Origin: CAZIVO01 sp964542765 | GTDB lineage: Bacteria > Planctomycetota > UBA1135 > UBA2386 | NCBI GenBank assembly: GCA_964542765.1 | Contig: CAZIVO010000024.1 | Span: forward strand, 1 to 39,403 | Direction: 5' to 3' | Length of the DNA stretch: 39,403 nt | Shown: one piece after another, positions 33,286-39,403 of the stretch | How positions within the stretch are numbered: position 1 is the first letter of the stretch | Layout: every line of letters begins with the position of its first letter | The notes under the pieces: generated by a model | Seen by the model: the letters and a program-made list of their open reading frames with translations, nothing else | Database searches by the model: none | Told to the model about the DNA's origin: nothing | Program-made: the position numbers and the translations under genes

Positions 33286-35094
33286 GTGGCCGGCTGGCTC
33301 CGAAATGTGTCGCTGGCCGTGCTCGGTCTTCTGGTGGCGCTACTCTTGCACCGTGGCGTGCTCGATGTCGGTTTCTATGCCGACGATTGGGTCTTGTTGC
33401 AGCGCTGCATCGAGCGCAGCCTCGGCGATGTCATCGCTGGCGATCTGTTCGGAGACTTTCTGGGCGGCGAGCACTCCGTTGCCTATTGGCGCCCGGGCTG
33501 GTACCTCCTGTGGGAAATCGTGCACACCTGCGCTGGCGAGGACCCGGTGTTCTATCATGCGGTCTGTTTGTTGTTGCACGGTGCGATGGCAGCCGGCGTT
33601 GCACTCGTGGCTCGTGCCTTCGGCATGGGTTTTTCTGGCGCGTTGCTGGCGATGCTGGCCTTTGCCGCGGCGCCGACCGCCGAGGAGAGCCTTGCCTGGA
33701 TTTCAGCTGGCCTCAATGTATTGCCGGCGGCACTCGCGTTGCTGGTTGCCGGCCTGTTGCTGTTTCGCTTTCTGGCCGATGGATGTGGCCGCGCGTTGAT
33801 GCTGTGCTCCGTTGCGGCTCTGGTATCGCTGACCTTCAAGGAAGCAGCCTATTACCTTCCGGTACTGGCGCTCGGTGGCGGTCTATTGCTCGGTCAAACC
33901 GGCGCAGCACGGCGCGCCTGGTTGGCGGCCTTGCCGCTGGCTGTGCTGACTGCCGTGCACTACGTCTGGTTCAACAGCATCGACTCGGGCGGGCGCGCTC
34001 TCGGACTCTTGGGCGCCAACGTTTTCGATGCAGTGGTCCATGGGACCCGCGATCTGGGCATCGTTCCGGATGCGCTGGGCGATGGCTTTGTGATGGCTCT
34101 GGTCGTCATTGCTCTGCTGGGAGCGGCTGTGGGTGGCGGTGCGCGGGGGCGTTATTTCGTCATCTGGACGCTTGCGGCATTGCTGCCTTATGCGCTCGTG
34201 GCCGATGAAGAACGTTTCCGTTATTTCTGGCTAGCGCCGGCGGCGCTGGCGGCTGGCAATCTGATCGATATGCGCACGTCTGCTGTCGGGGTGTGGGCGC
34301 AGCGCTTTAGATGGCCTTTGCTCGGCCTTGGCATGGCAGCGCTCGTGGCGATGGTGGTAGCGATTCCGGCGGCGGTGGCACCACACCGCGTTCTCGGCCA
34401 GCAGTGCGCGCGGGTCGAGGCCCAGGTGCGGAAACTCGACACGCGGGAGCAGCTTTTTGTTGATCGCGTGCCGCTGGCGCTGAGGCACGGCCTCCATTCG
34501 ATGCTGAGGTTGTTGCCGCCGTCGCCGGTGGATCTGCGCGAGTTGTTCATGTTTCCTCGGCCGCCGTTTGCGATCTACATGGATCTGGACTTCCCGGCGC
34601 TCAGTGATGACGCCGAGATTTGGCGTTGGGAGCCGGTGTATGACGATCAGAAAGAGGAGATCTCCGGCGACTATCAGGTGACGACCAAGGCCGCGCTGCT
34701 CGGCAAGGCGATCTCGCTGCCGATCCTGGCCGCTGTCGGTCGCTGGCGGGTAGTGGACGATGAGGGCCGTACGCTCGAGATGCTGCGCGATGGGGAGATT
34801 GATCCCGCTCGGGAGGCGATCATCACCGCTCCGCTGCCCTTTGAGAGTGTTCCGGGCGCACCGCCACCTTCGCTCGGAAATTTGAGAGCTCCGACGCTGC
34901 GCGATATGCGCATCGAGATCGAGGCTGCGGCGCCGGCGTTGCTCGTCATTGCATACCCGCCCGGGCGGATCACCGAACTCGGCGGGGTTGTGACGATCGA
35001 TGGGGAAATGGCACAACCGATCACCGCGCAGGCCTTCTTCGACGCCGTGCCGGTTCCGGTGGGTAGCCATGTCATCGTCGTGCGCTTGCCCTGA
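33286..35094 (+). CDS. GT-C-like polytopic membrane protein
   Basis: A 602-aa integral membrane protein with about ten hydrophobic segments in its first two thirds. The first loop carries GFYADDWVLL, with Asp33-Asp34 where GT-C glycosyltransferases have their catalytic acidic pair. SVAYWRPGWYLLWEIVHTC and FYHAVCLLLHGAMAAG, as in protein O-mannosyltransferase or TMTC-like proteins, follow. This suggests transfer of a sugar from a lipid-linked donor, but the substrate is unknown. The C-terminal 200 residues are soluble and extracytoplasmic. The GTG at 33286 has a ribosome site (GGGGA); a TTG at 33280 overlapping the histidine kinase stop is possible. Confidence 0.78.
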   Translation: MAGWLRNVSLAVLGLLVALLLHRGVLDVGFYADDWVLLQRCIERSLGDVIAGDLFGDFLGGEHSVAYWRPGWYLLWEIVHTCAGEDPVFYHAVCLLLHGAMAAGVALVARAFGMGFSGALLAMLAFAAAPTAEESLAWISAGLNVLPAALALLVAGLLLFRFLADGCGRALMLCSVAALVSLTFKEAAYYLPVLALGGGLLLGQTGAARRAWLAALPLAVLTAVHYVWFNSIDSGGRALGLLGANVFDAVVHGTRDLGIVPDALGDGFVMALVVIALLGAAVGGGARGRYFVIWTLAALLPYALVADEERFRYFWLAPAALAAGNLIDMRTSAVGVWAQRFRWPLLGLGMAALVAMVVAIPAAVAPHRVLGQQCARVEAQVRKLDTREQLFVDRVPLALRHGLHSMLRLLPPSPVDLRELFMFPRPPFAIYMDLDFPALSDDAEIWRWEPVYDDQKEEISGDYQVTTKAALLGKAISLPILAAVGRWRVVDDEGRTLEMLRDGEIDPAREAIITAPLPFESVPGAPPPSLGNLRAPTLRDMRIEIEAAAPALLVIAYPPGRITELGGVVTIDGEMAQPITAQAFFDAVPVPVGSHVIVVRLP

Positions 35095-35250
35095 TTGCTT
35101 GTTGGATCGATCAGGAAAGCAGCCACGGTGGCTCGTATTGTGCACTTGGGCTGGTGGCTGTGACTGGGACGCCTTGACTGATATAGTTGCGGTCATGGCG
35201 TGCTCACGCACCGCCTTCAGCACCTTTTCTTCTGTTGGATGTAGGGAACG

Positions 35251-35739
35251 ATGAGAAGCAATCTGGTCCTGGGCTCGATCCTCTTGGGCATGTGCGCCGC
35301 GTTCGCCTTGGGGCGCTTCACCATGACTCCTCCCGATAGTTTGCAAGCTCAGGGGCGTGGTTCATCGCCACCCGGCAATAAAACCACGGGGTCCGAGCCC
35401 TTGGTGTATGGCGGTGATGCGGGCCAGTCCGGTACTGCCAATGGTTTTATCGCCGTGACCGGTAGCTACGGTGTGGGGACCTCGGTGCTTTATGTGCTCG
35501 ACACGGCCACGAAGCAACTGGCCGTCTACGAGGCCCGTGGTGGCTCCGCAGGGAGTCGCAGGGTGTATCTGGTAGGGGCCCGGAAGATCGACCTCGATTT
35601 GCAGTTGCAGGGCTACAACGACCAGTCCGAATACGAGTATTCGGACTTGGAGGACCTCTTCGAGCGCAATCGACGCAGTGTTTCAGAGCCCGGTAAGACC
35701 GATGACGCCGAGGGGAAGACCTCTTCGGACAGAAAATGA
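35251..35739 (+). CDS. Small exported hypothetical protein
   Basis: A 162-aa protein with a signal or anchor segment (about 4-21, LVLGSILLGMCAAFAL), then a Gly/Ser-rich linker. The core is TANGFIAVTGSYGVGTSVLY followed by VLDTATKQLAVYEARGGSAG and a region of short strands (YLVGARKIDLDLQLQGYND). The tail is acidic. Such compact exported proteins with a VLDTATKQLAVYE-type core occur in Planctomycetes but have no known function. The ATG follows a reasonable ribosome site (GTAGGGA). Confidence 0.75.
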   Translation: MRSNLVLGSILLGMCAAFALGRFTMTPPDSLQAQGRGSSPPGNKTTGSEPLVYGGDAGQSGTANGFIAVTGSYGVGTSVLYVLDTATKQLAVYEARGGSAGSRRVYLVGARKIDLDLQLQGYNDQSEYEYSDLEDLFERNRRSVSEPGKTDDAEGKTSSDRK

Positions 35740-35834
35740 GCGAGATCCCGGGCGCATCGACGAAAATCAGCTATCCTGTTCACCTCGCACCCCGGCCCTG
35801 AAAAGAAGATATTTGCTCCTGGAGATCCCTCGAA

Positions 35835-36329
35835 GTGTCTAATCCTGAAGATTTCGTATCGTTTGAGAAAGCCTTGCGCGACCTGGCCCTGGAGAGCGCC
35901 GAACTCAAGAAACTCGTCTCCGAAGGAGGCATTCAAGCCTTCCGCGAGGGTGACTCGATGAAGTTCAGGCGTGAGGATCTCGATTCTCTGAAGGACGATC
36001 CGAGCCCCGAGCTTGATGATCTGGCCTTTGTGGAGGATCTGGAGGATGACACCGGGATGGTCACCGAGGAGCTTTCTGCTGAGGACACCCTCTTGGCCGA
36101 GGATGATATTCTCGATGAGCCTGCTCCGGCGGCTTCGGCTCGGTCTCCGCAGGTACGCACGGCGCGGCAGCGTCAGCAGGAGAGTTCTTCCTCCACCGGC
36201 GAGCCGGTCTGGGTGACGGCGGCCGCCATTCTCGGCGGTCTTGTGATGCTTTATGGCTTCATGGTGATCTATTCGGTTGCCTTGGAGCAGGCCCCGGGTG
36301 GTCTGACCGGGATGTTTGCCAGCAACTAG
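35835..36329 (+). CDS. Membrane-anchored excisionase-like HTH protein
   Basis: A 164-aa protein. The N terminus (about 9-53) reads LALESAELKKLVSEGGIQAF then REGDSMKFRREDLDSLK, the pattern of BldC/excisionase-type winged helix-turn-helix proteins, whose last strand reads R-x-G...F-R-x-E-D-L. An acidic, disordered middle (55-120) follows, with an Ala/Gln/Ser-rich stretch, and then one membrane helix (about 126-148, VWVTAAAILGGLVMLYGFMV). The C terminus is short. A GTG start with GGAG upstream is chosen. A DNA-binding-like head tethered to the membrane is unusual; it may instead bind protein partners. Confidence 0.7.
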   Translation: MSNPEDFVSFEKALRDLALESAELKKLVSEGGIQAFREGDSMKFRREDLDSLKDDPSPELDDLAFVEDLEDDTGMVTEELSAEDTLLAEDDILDEPAPAASARSPQVRTARQRQQESSSSTGEPVWVTAAAILGGLVMLYGFMVIYSVALEQAPGGLTGMFASN

Positions 36330-36339
36330 GTTGCTGGCA
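36317..36339 (+). terminator. Perfect stem-loop with stop codon in the loop
   Basis: TGCCAGCAAC (36317-36326) and GTTGCTGGCA (36330-36339) form a perfect 10-bp stem, and the three-base loop is exactly the TAG stop of the HTH gene. It lacks the T-run of an intrinsic terminator, but is the strongest hairpin in the window. It could slow RNA decay or end the transcript. Confidence 0.55.
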
Positions 36340-36461
36340 CAGGTGGACTTGCGTCTTTCCCGGGTCGATTGGCCTGGGGGGCGAGCTCCACTGGCTTCAC
36401 CGGGTCAGTAATAGAGACGACAGGCACGGGAATCCCTGCACCGATCCTGGTAGGATACCTC

Positions 36462-36482
36462 CGTCCGGTGCGGTTCCGGACG
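36462..36482 (+). other. Hairpin in the leader of the OmpA-type gene
   Basis: CGTCCGG and CCGGACG form a perfect 7-bp stem around a 7-base loop, 30 bp before the TTG start of the OmpA-type gene. A -10-like TAGGAT at 36451 lies just upstream, so the hairpin would be close to the transcript's 5' end. It may be a leader structure or an operator. Confidence 0.35.
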
Positions 36483-36511
36483 ATCGAACAATAGACAGGG
36501 AGGGATCACAC

Positions 36512-37177
36512 TTGGGACGTTTCATTGGTGTTGTTGTCCTCTTGGTCATGCTGCCAGCATGCATGAGCAATGAGGCTTATCGGAAACTCCAGTCGGCGAA
36601 TGACGCACTCCGGGGTCAACTCGTGGATCTGAAGGGCCATCAAGAGGGGTTGGAGGCCGAGAATCGGCGGCTTGAAGCCGAGGTGAGCGATCTTGGCCAG
36701 AACGTGGTCGATGCCAGCTATATCGAGCAGCAAAAGGCTGAACTCCAGAAGCTGATCGACCAGTTCAAGGCTGGTAGCGCCGGTGCCATTCCGGGCGTTG
36801 AAATCCATCAGACAACGGAAGGCGTGGTCTTCCGTGTTCAGGGAGAGATCCTCTTCCCCTCCGGTAAGGCGGAGATCTCCAAGATGGGTGAGTCAGTACT
36901 CGGACAACTCTTGCCAGCATTGAAAGAGCACGATCAGGTCATTCGCGTTGATGGGCACACGGATAGCGATCCGATTGTGCGCAGCAAGTGGAAAACGAAT
37001 ATGCGTCTGTCGGCGGAGCGTGCGATGGCTGTCATGGATTTCCTGACAGGGCAAGGTTTGCCAGCGGAGCGTCTGTTCCTCAGCGCCTTCGGACCATATC
37101 GCCCGGCGATAGCCGAGGGAGAGAGTTCTTCCAAGCGGCAAAACCGCCGGGTGGAGATCCTCTTGATGAGAGGGTGA
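36512..37177 (+). CDS. OmpA-family peptidoglycan-binding lipoprotein
   Basis: A 221-aa lipoprotein (VVVLLVMLPAC, lipobox Cys17) with a coiled coil (about 24-95, LKGHQEGLEAENRRLEAE) and an OmpA/MotB-type C-terminal domain (about 105-221). The diaminopimelate-contact region shows DGHTDSDPI, then NMRLSAERAMAVMDFL and NRRVEILL. It should bind the peptidoglycan in the periplasm and tether the outer membrane. TTG is used as start, with a strong ribosome site (GGGAGG, 8 bp upstream). The gene has its own leader and may be separately transcribed from the HTH gene. Confidence 0.9.
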   Translation: MGRFIGVVVLLVMLPACMSNEAYRKLQSANDALRGQLVDLKGHQEGLEAENRRLEAEVSDLGQNVVDASYIEQQKAELQKLIDQFKAGSAGAIPGVEIHQTTEGVVFRVQGEILFPSGKAEISKMGESVLGQLLPALKEHDQVIRVDGHTDSDPIVRSKWKTNMRLSAERAMAVMDFLTGQGLPAERLFLSAFGPYRPAIAEGESSSKRQNRRVEILLMRG

Positions 37178-37292
37178 GACTATCCGCGACGACTCAGGTT
37201 CTCTTGCACGAGCGTCGTGACAGCGCCGAGGCTGGTTGTTCCTCGCCTCGGCACACAACCTTGAGTTGTCGTCAGGTGTGGGGGTGGATGCC

Positions 37293-38354
37293 ATGAGTCC
37301 ACTCTCGCGCAGGCAGGGTAATGGTAGGAATTACCGCCCCTCACGGCTCATGATCTGCTTGCCGGCGCTGGCGTGTTTCGTTGGCGCTTGTGATGGTGTG
37401 GAATCATCGGCCGCACCCGATCGACTGCATCGTCTCGGTGCCTTGCGAGATCTCGTGCTCTACCGGCGCTCTCCTGAACAGGGAGGGGCATTCTTTCTCG
37501 ATCGATTCGAGACGACGCGCCGGGACTGGTCGTCTTTTCTGCATTCGGTTGGCCGAGAGGCAACTCCTGGGTTCGGCTGTTCACAACGAGAAGAAAAATC
37601 TCGTGATGATGATGATGCCTTGCCCATCGTGCATGTGACGCTTTCGGCTGCTCGCGAGTATGCACGGTGGCGATTGTGCCGCCTGCCCCGTGCCGATGAG
37701 TGGCGCTATGCCGCCAGCGGAGGGGGGATGTATAGATATCCATGGGGAGATTTACCCACCAAGGCTTGGATCAATTCCTTTGAACTGGGGCTCGATCAGC
37801 CGACTTCCGTTGGGACATTCGAATCCGGTAGGGAGCCCAATGGCGCGTATGACCTTTTGGGCAATGTTTCGGAGTGGACCGAGACGGTAGAAGGGCGGTG
37901 GCTTGCCCGGGATCGGATCGAGTGGCCTGTCGCCAGCATCATGGGGCATCCGGCGCTCGGACGCTGGCTGGTGCCGGGCGTGCCCGTGCCCGGTGCTTGG
38001 CTTGTTCATGCTGTTTGGCCCATGCCGCGCCTGGTGGTCGGTGGGCATTGCCGGAGTTGGGCCTTCGAGGACAAGCCCGAACTCGCGGGGTTGACCCTGG
38101 AATGGTCGCGCTTTCCTCAAGAAGAAGGGCAGTATACCGGCGTCCGTATCGCCAGTGATCCGCGGGGCTTGCTCCTGGCCCTTCTCGCCCTTGAGGAGCC
38201 GCTGGATTCGGCGGGGGAGGAACTGGTGAAGGAGTTTATCCGAAGGCCTGAGCATCGGTTTGTGCTCGAATCGGCATGGCCGGGGGTGCGAGCCGGCGTT
38301 GTGAATCCGGGGCCGGCATATTCCCTACTCGGTGAAGTTCTGGGTACGCCGTGA
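37293..38354 (+). CDS. FGE-sulfatase-domain lipoprotein
   Basis: A 353-aa predicted lipoprotein (ALACFVGAC, lipobox Cys33) with a sulfatase-modifying-factor (FGE) fold. Seen are FFLDRFETTRRDWSSFL, HVTLSAAREYARWRLCRLPR, ADEWRYAASGG, YPWGD, NGAYDLLGNVSEWTE and a late RLVVGGHCRSWAF followed by GVRIASD. These follow the canonical order. The residues that make formylglycine in true FGE are not preserved (the usual GGSW/SCRSAYR block is altered), so catalysis is doubtful; many bacterial members are binding or structural. ATG at 37293 is chosen; the frame is open to 37236. Confidence 0.85.
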   Translation: MSPLSRRQGNGRNYRPSRLMICLPALACFVGACDGVESSAAPDRLHRLGALRDLVLYRRSPEQGGAFFLDRFETTRRDWSSFLHSVGREATPGFGCSQREEKSRDDDDALPIVHVTLSAAREYARWRLCRLPRADEWRYAASGGGMYRYPWGDLPTKAWINSFELGLDQPTSVGTFESGREPNGAYDLLGNVSEWTETVEGRWLARDRIEWPVASIMGHPALGRWLVPGVPVPGAWLVHAVWPMPRLVVGGHCRSWAFEDKPELAGLTLEWSRFPQEEGQYTGVRIASDPRGLLLALLALEEPLDSAGEELVKEFIRRPEHRFVLESAWPGVRAGVVNPGPAYSLLGEVLGTP

Positions 38355-38385
38355 GGAACGGTAGGTCGCTGTGTGGAGTGCGGAG

Positions 38386-39333
38386 ATGACAGGCGGTGGC
38401 GGACACGGGGGAACATTCTCAGCAGACTCCGATGGGTCAGGCGATCGTCCCACCTTCGCTCGTTACAGGGAGTGGATGAGTGCCCGGGGGTTTCGACCCA
38501 GCCGCCGCCTCGGACAGAACTTTCTGCTAGATCCGAGTCTTCATCGAGCTCTGATCGCAGAGATGGATATCCGCTCTTCTGATGTCGTGCTCGAGCTCGG
38601 AGCCGGACTGGGATTCTTGACCAGGGAGCTCTGTGCGAAGGCCGGTTCCGTGGTGGCGGTGGAGATTGATTCCCGCCTTTGTGACATCCTTCGAACCGAG
38701 CGATCGAAGTTTCCCGAGGAGGGTAAGAATCTGCGTTTGATCGAGGGCGATGCTCTGGACGGAGATCAACTTTCGATTGAGGCGATCGCCGAGGTCGCTC
38801 GGGAATGTGAGCGTCTCGGTACGGAGCGTTGGCTGTGCGCTGCCAATCTTCCCTATTCGATTGCTGGGCCCATCCTCGCAGCCATGGCTTTGGCGGAGGC
38901 TCCAGCGGATACCGCGGCCTTGATGGTGCAGTATGAGTTGGGGCAGCGCATCGCTGCCGAGGCGAGTCAGTCGGAATACGGCGGTTTATCGGTTCTGGTG
39001 CAGGCCGTGTGGGAAGTGCGGATCGCCCGTCGTATCGGCCGGGAGGTCTTTCGCCCTCGCCCGCTGGTCGACTCGGCCATCTTGGTTCTCAGTCCTCGCC
39101 CGGATGGGATCGGTGGCCGACCACTGGCCGAGCGACGAGCCTTCGCGACCTGGATACGCAGGGTTTTTCGCGGTCGCCGCAAGCGGATCGCGACCACTCT
39201 GACAGCGGTGGCAGGGGAACATCGAGACCAGGCGTTAGCCCGGATCTCATCCGATCATGCGAACTCCCGCCCGGATGGGCTCACCTGGCGTGAGCATCTG
39301 GCAGTTTGGGAGGCGATTCGAGGTTTCGTTTGA
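38386..39333 (+). CDS. rsmA: 16S rRNA dimethyladenosine transferase RsmA (KsgA)
   Basis: Methylates the two adjacent adenines in the 3' hairpin of 16S rRNA. The 315-aa protein has RRLGQNFLLDPSL, the SAM-binding VLELGAGLGFLTREL, acidic VAVEID, the catalytic NLPYSIAGPILAAM, SEYGGLSVLVQ and FRPRPLVDSAIL, in family order. The ATG at 38386 has GGAG 7 bp upstream; a GTG at 38371 is possible. An N-terminal Gly-rich tail of about 25 residues precedes the core. It is a few dozen bases after the FGE-like lipoprotein, on the same strand. Confidence 0.93.
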   Translation: MTGGGGHGGTFSADSDGSGDRPTFARYREWMSARGFRPSRRLGQNFLLDPSLHRALIAEMDIRSSDVVLELGAGLGFLTRELCAKAGSVVAVEIDSRLCDILRTERSKFPEEGKNLRLIEGDALDGDQLSIEAIAEVARECERLGTERWLCAANLPYSIAGPILAAMALAEAPADTAALMVQYELGQRIAAEASQSEYGGLSVLVQAVWEVRIARRIGREVFRPRPLVDSAILVLSPRPDGIGGRPLAERRAFATWIRRVFRGRRKRIATTLTAVAGEHRDQALARISSDHANSRPDGLTWREHLAVWEAIRGFV

Positions 39334-39361
39334 CCATCTCCAATGCTGACATATACTTGCT

Positions 39362-39402
39362 AGGCTTGGGATCTCTCTCTTGCAGAGGGCTCCTAAGCCT
39401 CT
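39362..39402 (+). terminator. Alternative hairpins downstream of rsmA, cut by window edge
   Basis: AGAGGGCT (39384) pairs with AGCCTCT (39396), with one bulged G and a CCTA loop. The same 3' segment AAGCCT (39395) also pairs with AGGCTT (39362), so two structures exclude each other. The window ends before any T-run could be seen. Either a terminator for rsmA or the leader of the next gene is possible. Confidence 0.35.
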
Positions 39403-39403
39403 A

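Noticed and set aside
32955..34208. 417-aa plus-strand frame spanning the histidine kinase end and the GT-C-like gene
   Set aside because: It is Arg/Cys/Trp-rich and out of frame with two well-supported proteins, typical of a shadow in GC-rich DNA.
34231..35346. 371-aa minus-strand frame
   Set aside because: It is antisense to the C-terminal half of the GT-C-like gene, with His/Arg/Gln-rich low-complexity content.
39360..39403. tRNA-Arg-like CTCCTAA anticodon loop
   Set aside because: The loop resembles an anticodon loop, but the stem has a G-G mismatch and no D-arm sequence precedes it.

Overview
The window is a bacterial chromosomal segment, moderately GC-rich, with densely packed genes and no mobile element, CRISPR array, rRNA or confident tRNA. 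Several traits fit Planctomycetota or a related PVC-type lineage: a bacterial SMUG1-type uracil-DNA glycosylase, a very large transmembrane Ser/Thr kinase with a sulfatase-modifying-factor-like ectodomain, a second such domain in a lipoprotein, an excisionase-like HTH protein carrying a membrane anchor, and many uncharacterised lipoproteins. This assignment is an inference; there is no rRNA gene to settle it.

Layout. (1) 55-5455, plus strand: miaB, ribD, a SMUG1-like glycosylase and a secreted thioredoxin-like DUF255 protein. miaB/ribD and glycosylase/DUF255 overlap by GTGA, and ribD and the glycosylase are 6 bp apart. (2) 5486-6708: a small unknown minus-strand gene divergent from a GNAT acetyltransferase. 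(3) 6724-10214, minus strand: a YfcC-type membrane carrier with an unusual octapeptide-repeat insertion, coupled by ATGA to a TPR-type lipoprotein. (4) 10215-10843: a 629-bp gap with several hairpins and no convincing protein gene. (5) 10844-15194, plus strand: a TPR lipoprotein ending in a HExxH zincin-like domain, a secreted helical-repeat protein and a membrane-anchored coiled-coil protein. (6) 15191-19119: ispA-type prenyl synthase, dxs, a possible 46-codon ORF and nadK; the first two belong to isoprenoid precursor and chain synthesis. (7) 19204-22601, minus strand: a Ski2-like helicase coupled by ATGA to an SGNH hydrolase with an inserted beta-rich segment. (8) 22602-23034: a 433-bp gap with repeat motifs.

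(9) 23035-38354, plus strand: an envelope and signalling region. It holds a small unknown protein, an FtsQ-like POTRA protein, the 1412-aa kinase, a lipoprotein and a PP2C phosphatase (these last three overlapping), a GspF/PilC-type inner-membrane protein, an orphan sensor histidine kinase, a GT-C-like membrane protein, a secreted unknown, the membrane-anchored HTH protein, an OmpA-type lipoprotein and an FGE-like lipoprotein. (10) 38386-39333: rsmA (ksgA), followed by a hairpin at the window edge.

The most system-like unit is the translationally coupled kinase, lipoprotein and phosphatase at 24290-30518. It looks like a transenvelope phospho-signalling module in which a large extracytoplasmic sensor region, ending in a degenerate FGE-like fold, is paired with a partner lipoprotein and a membrane-anchored phosphatase. 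The octapeptide-repeat insertion in the YfcC-type carrier is the clearest structural novelty within a single protein.
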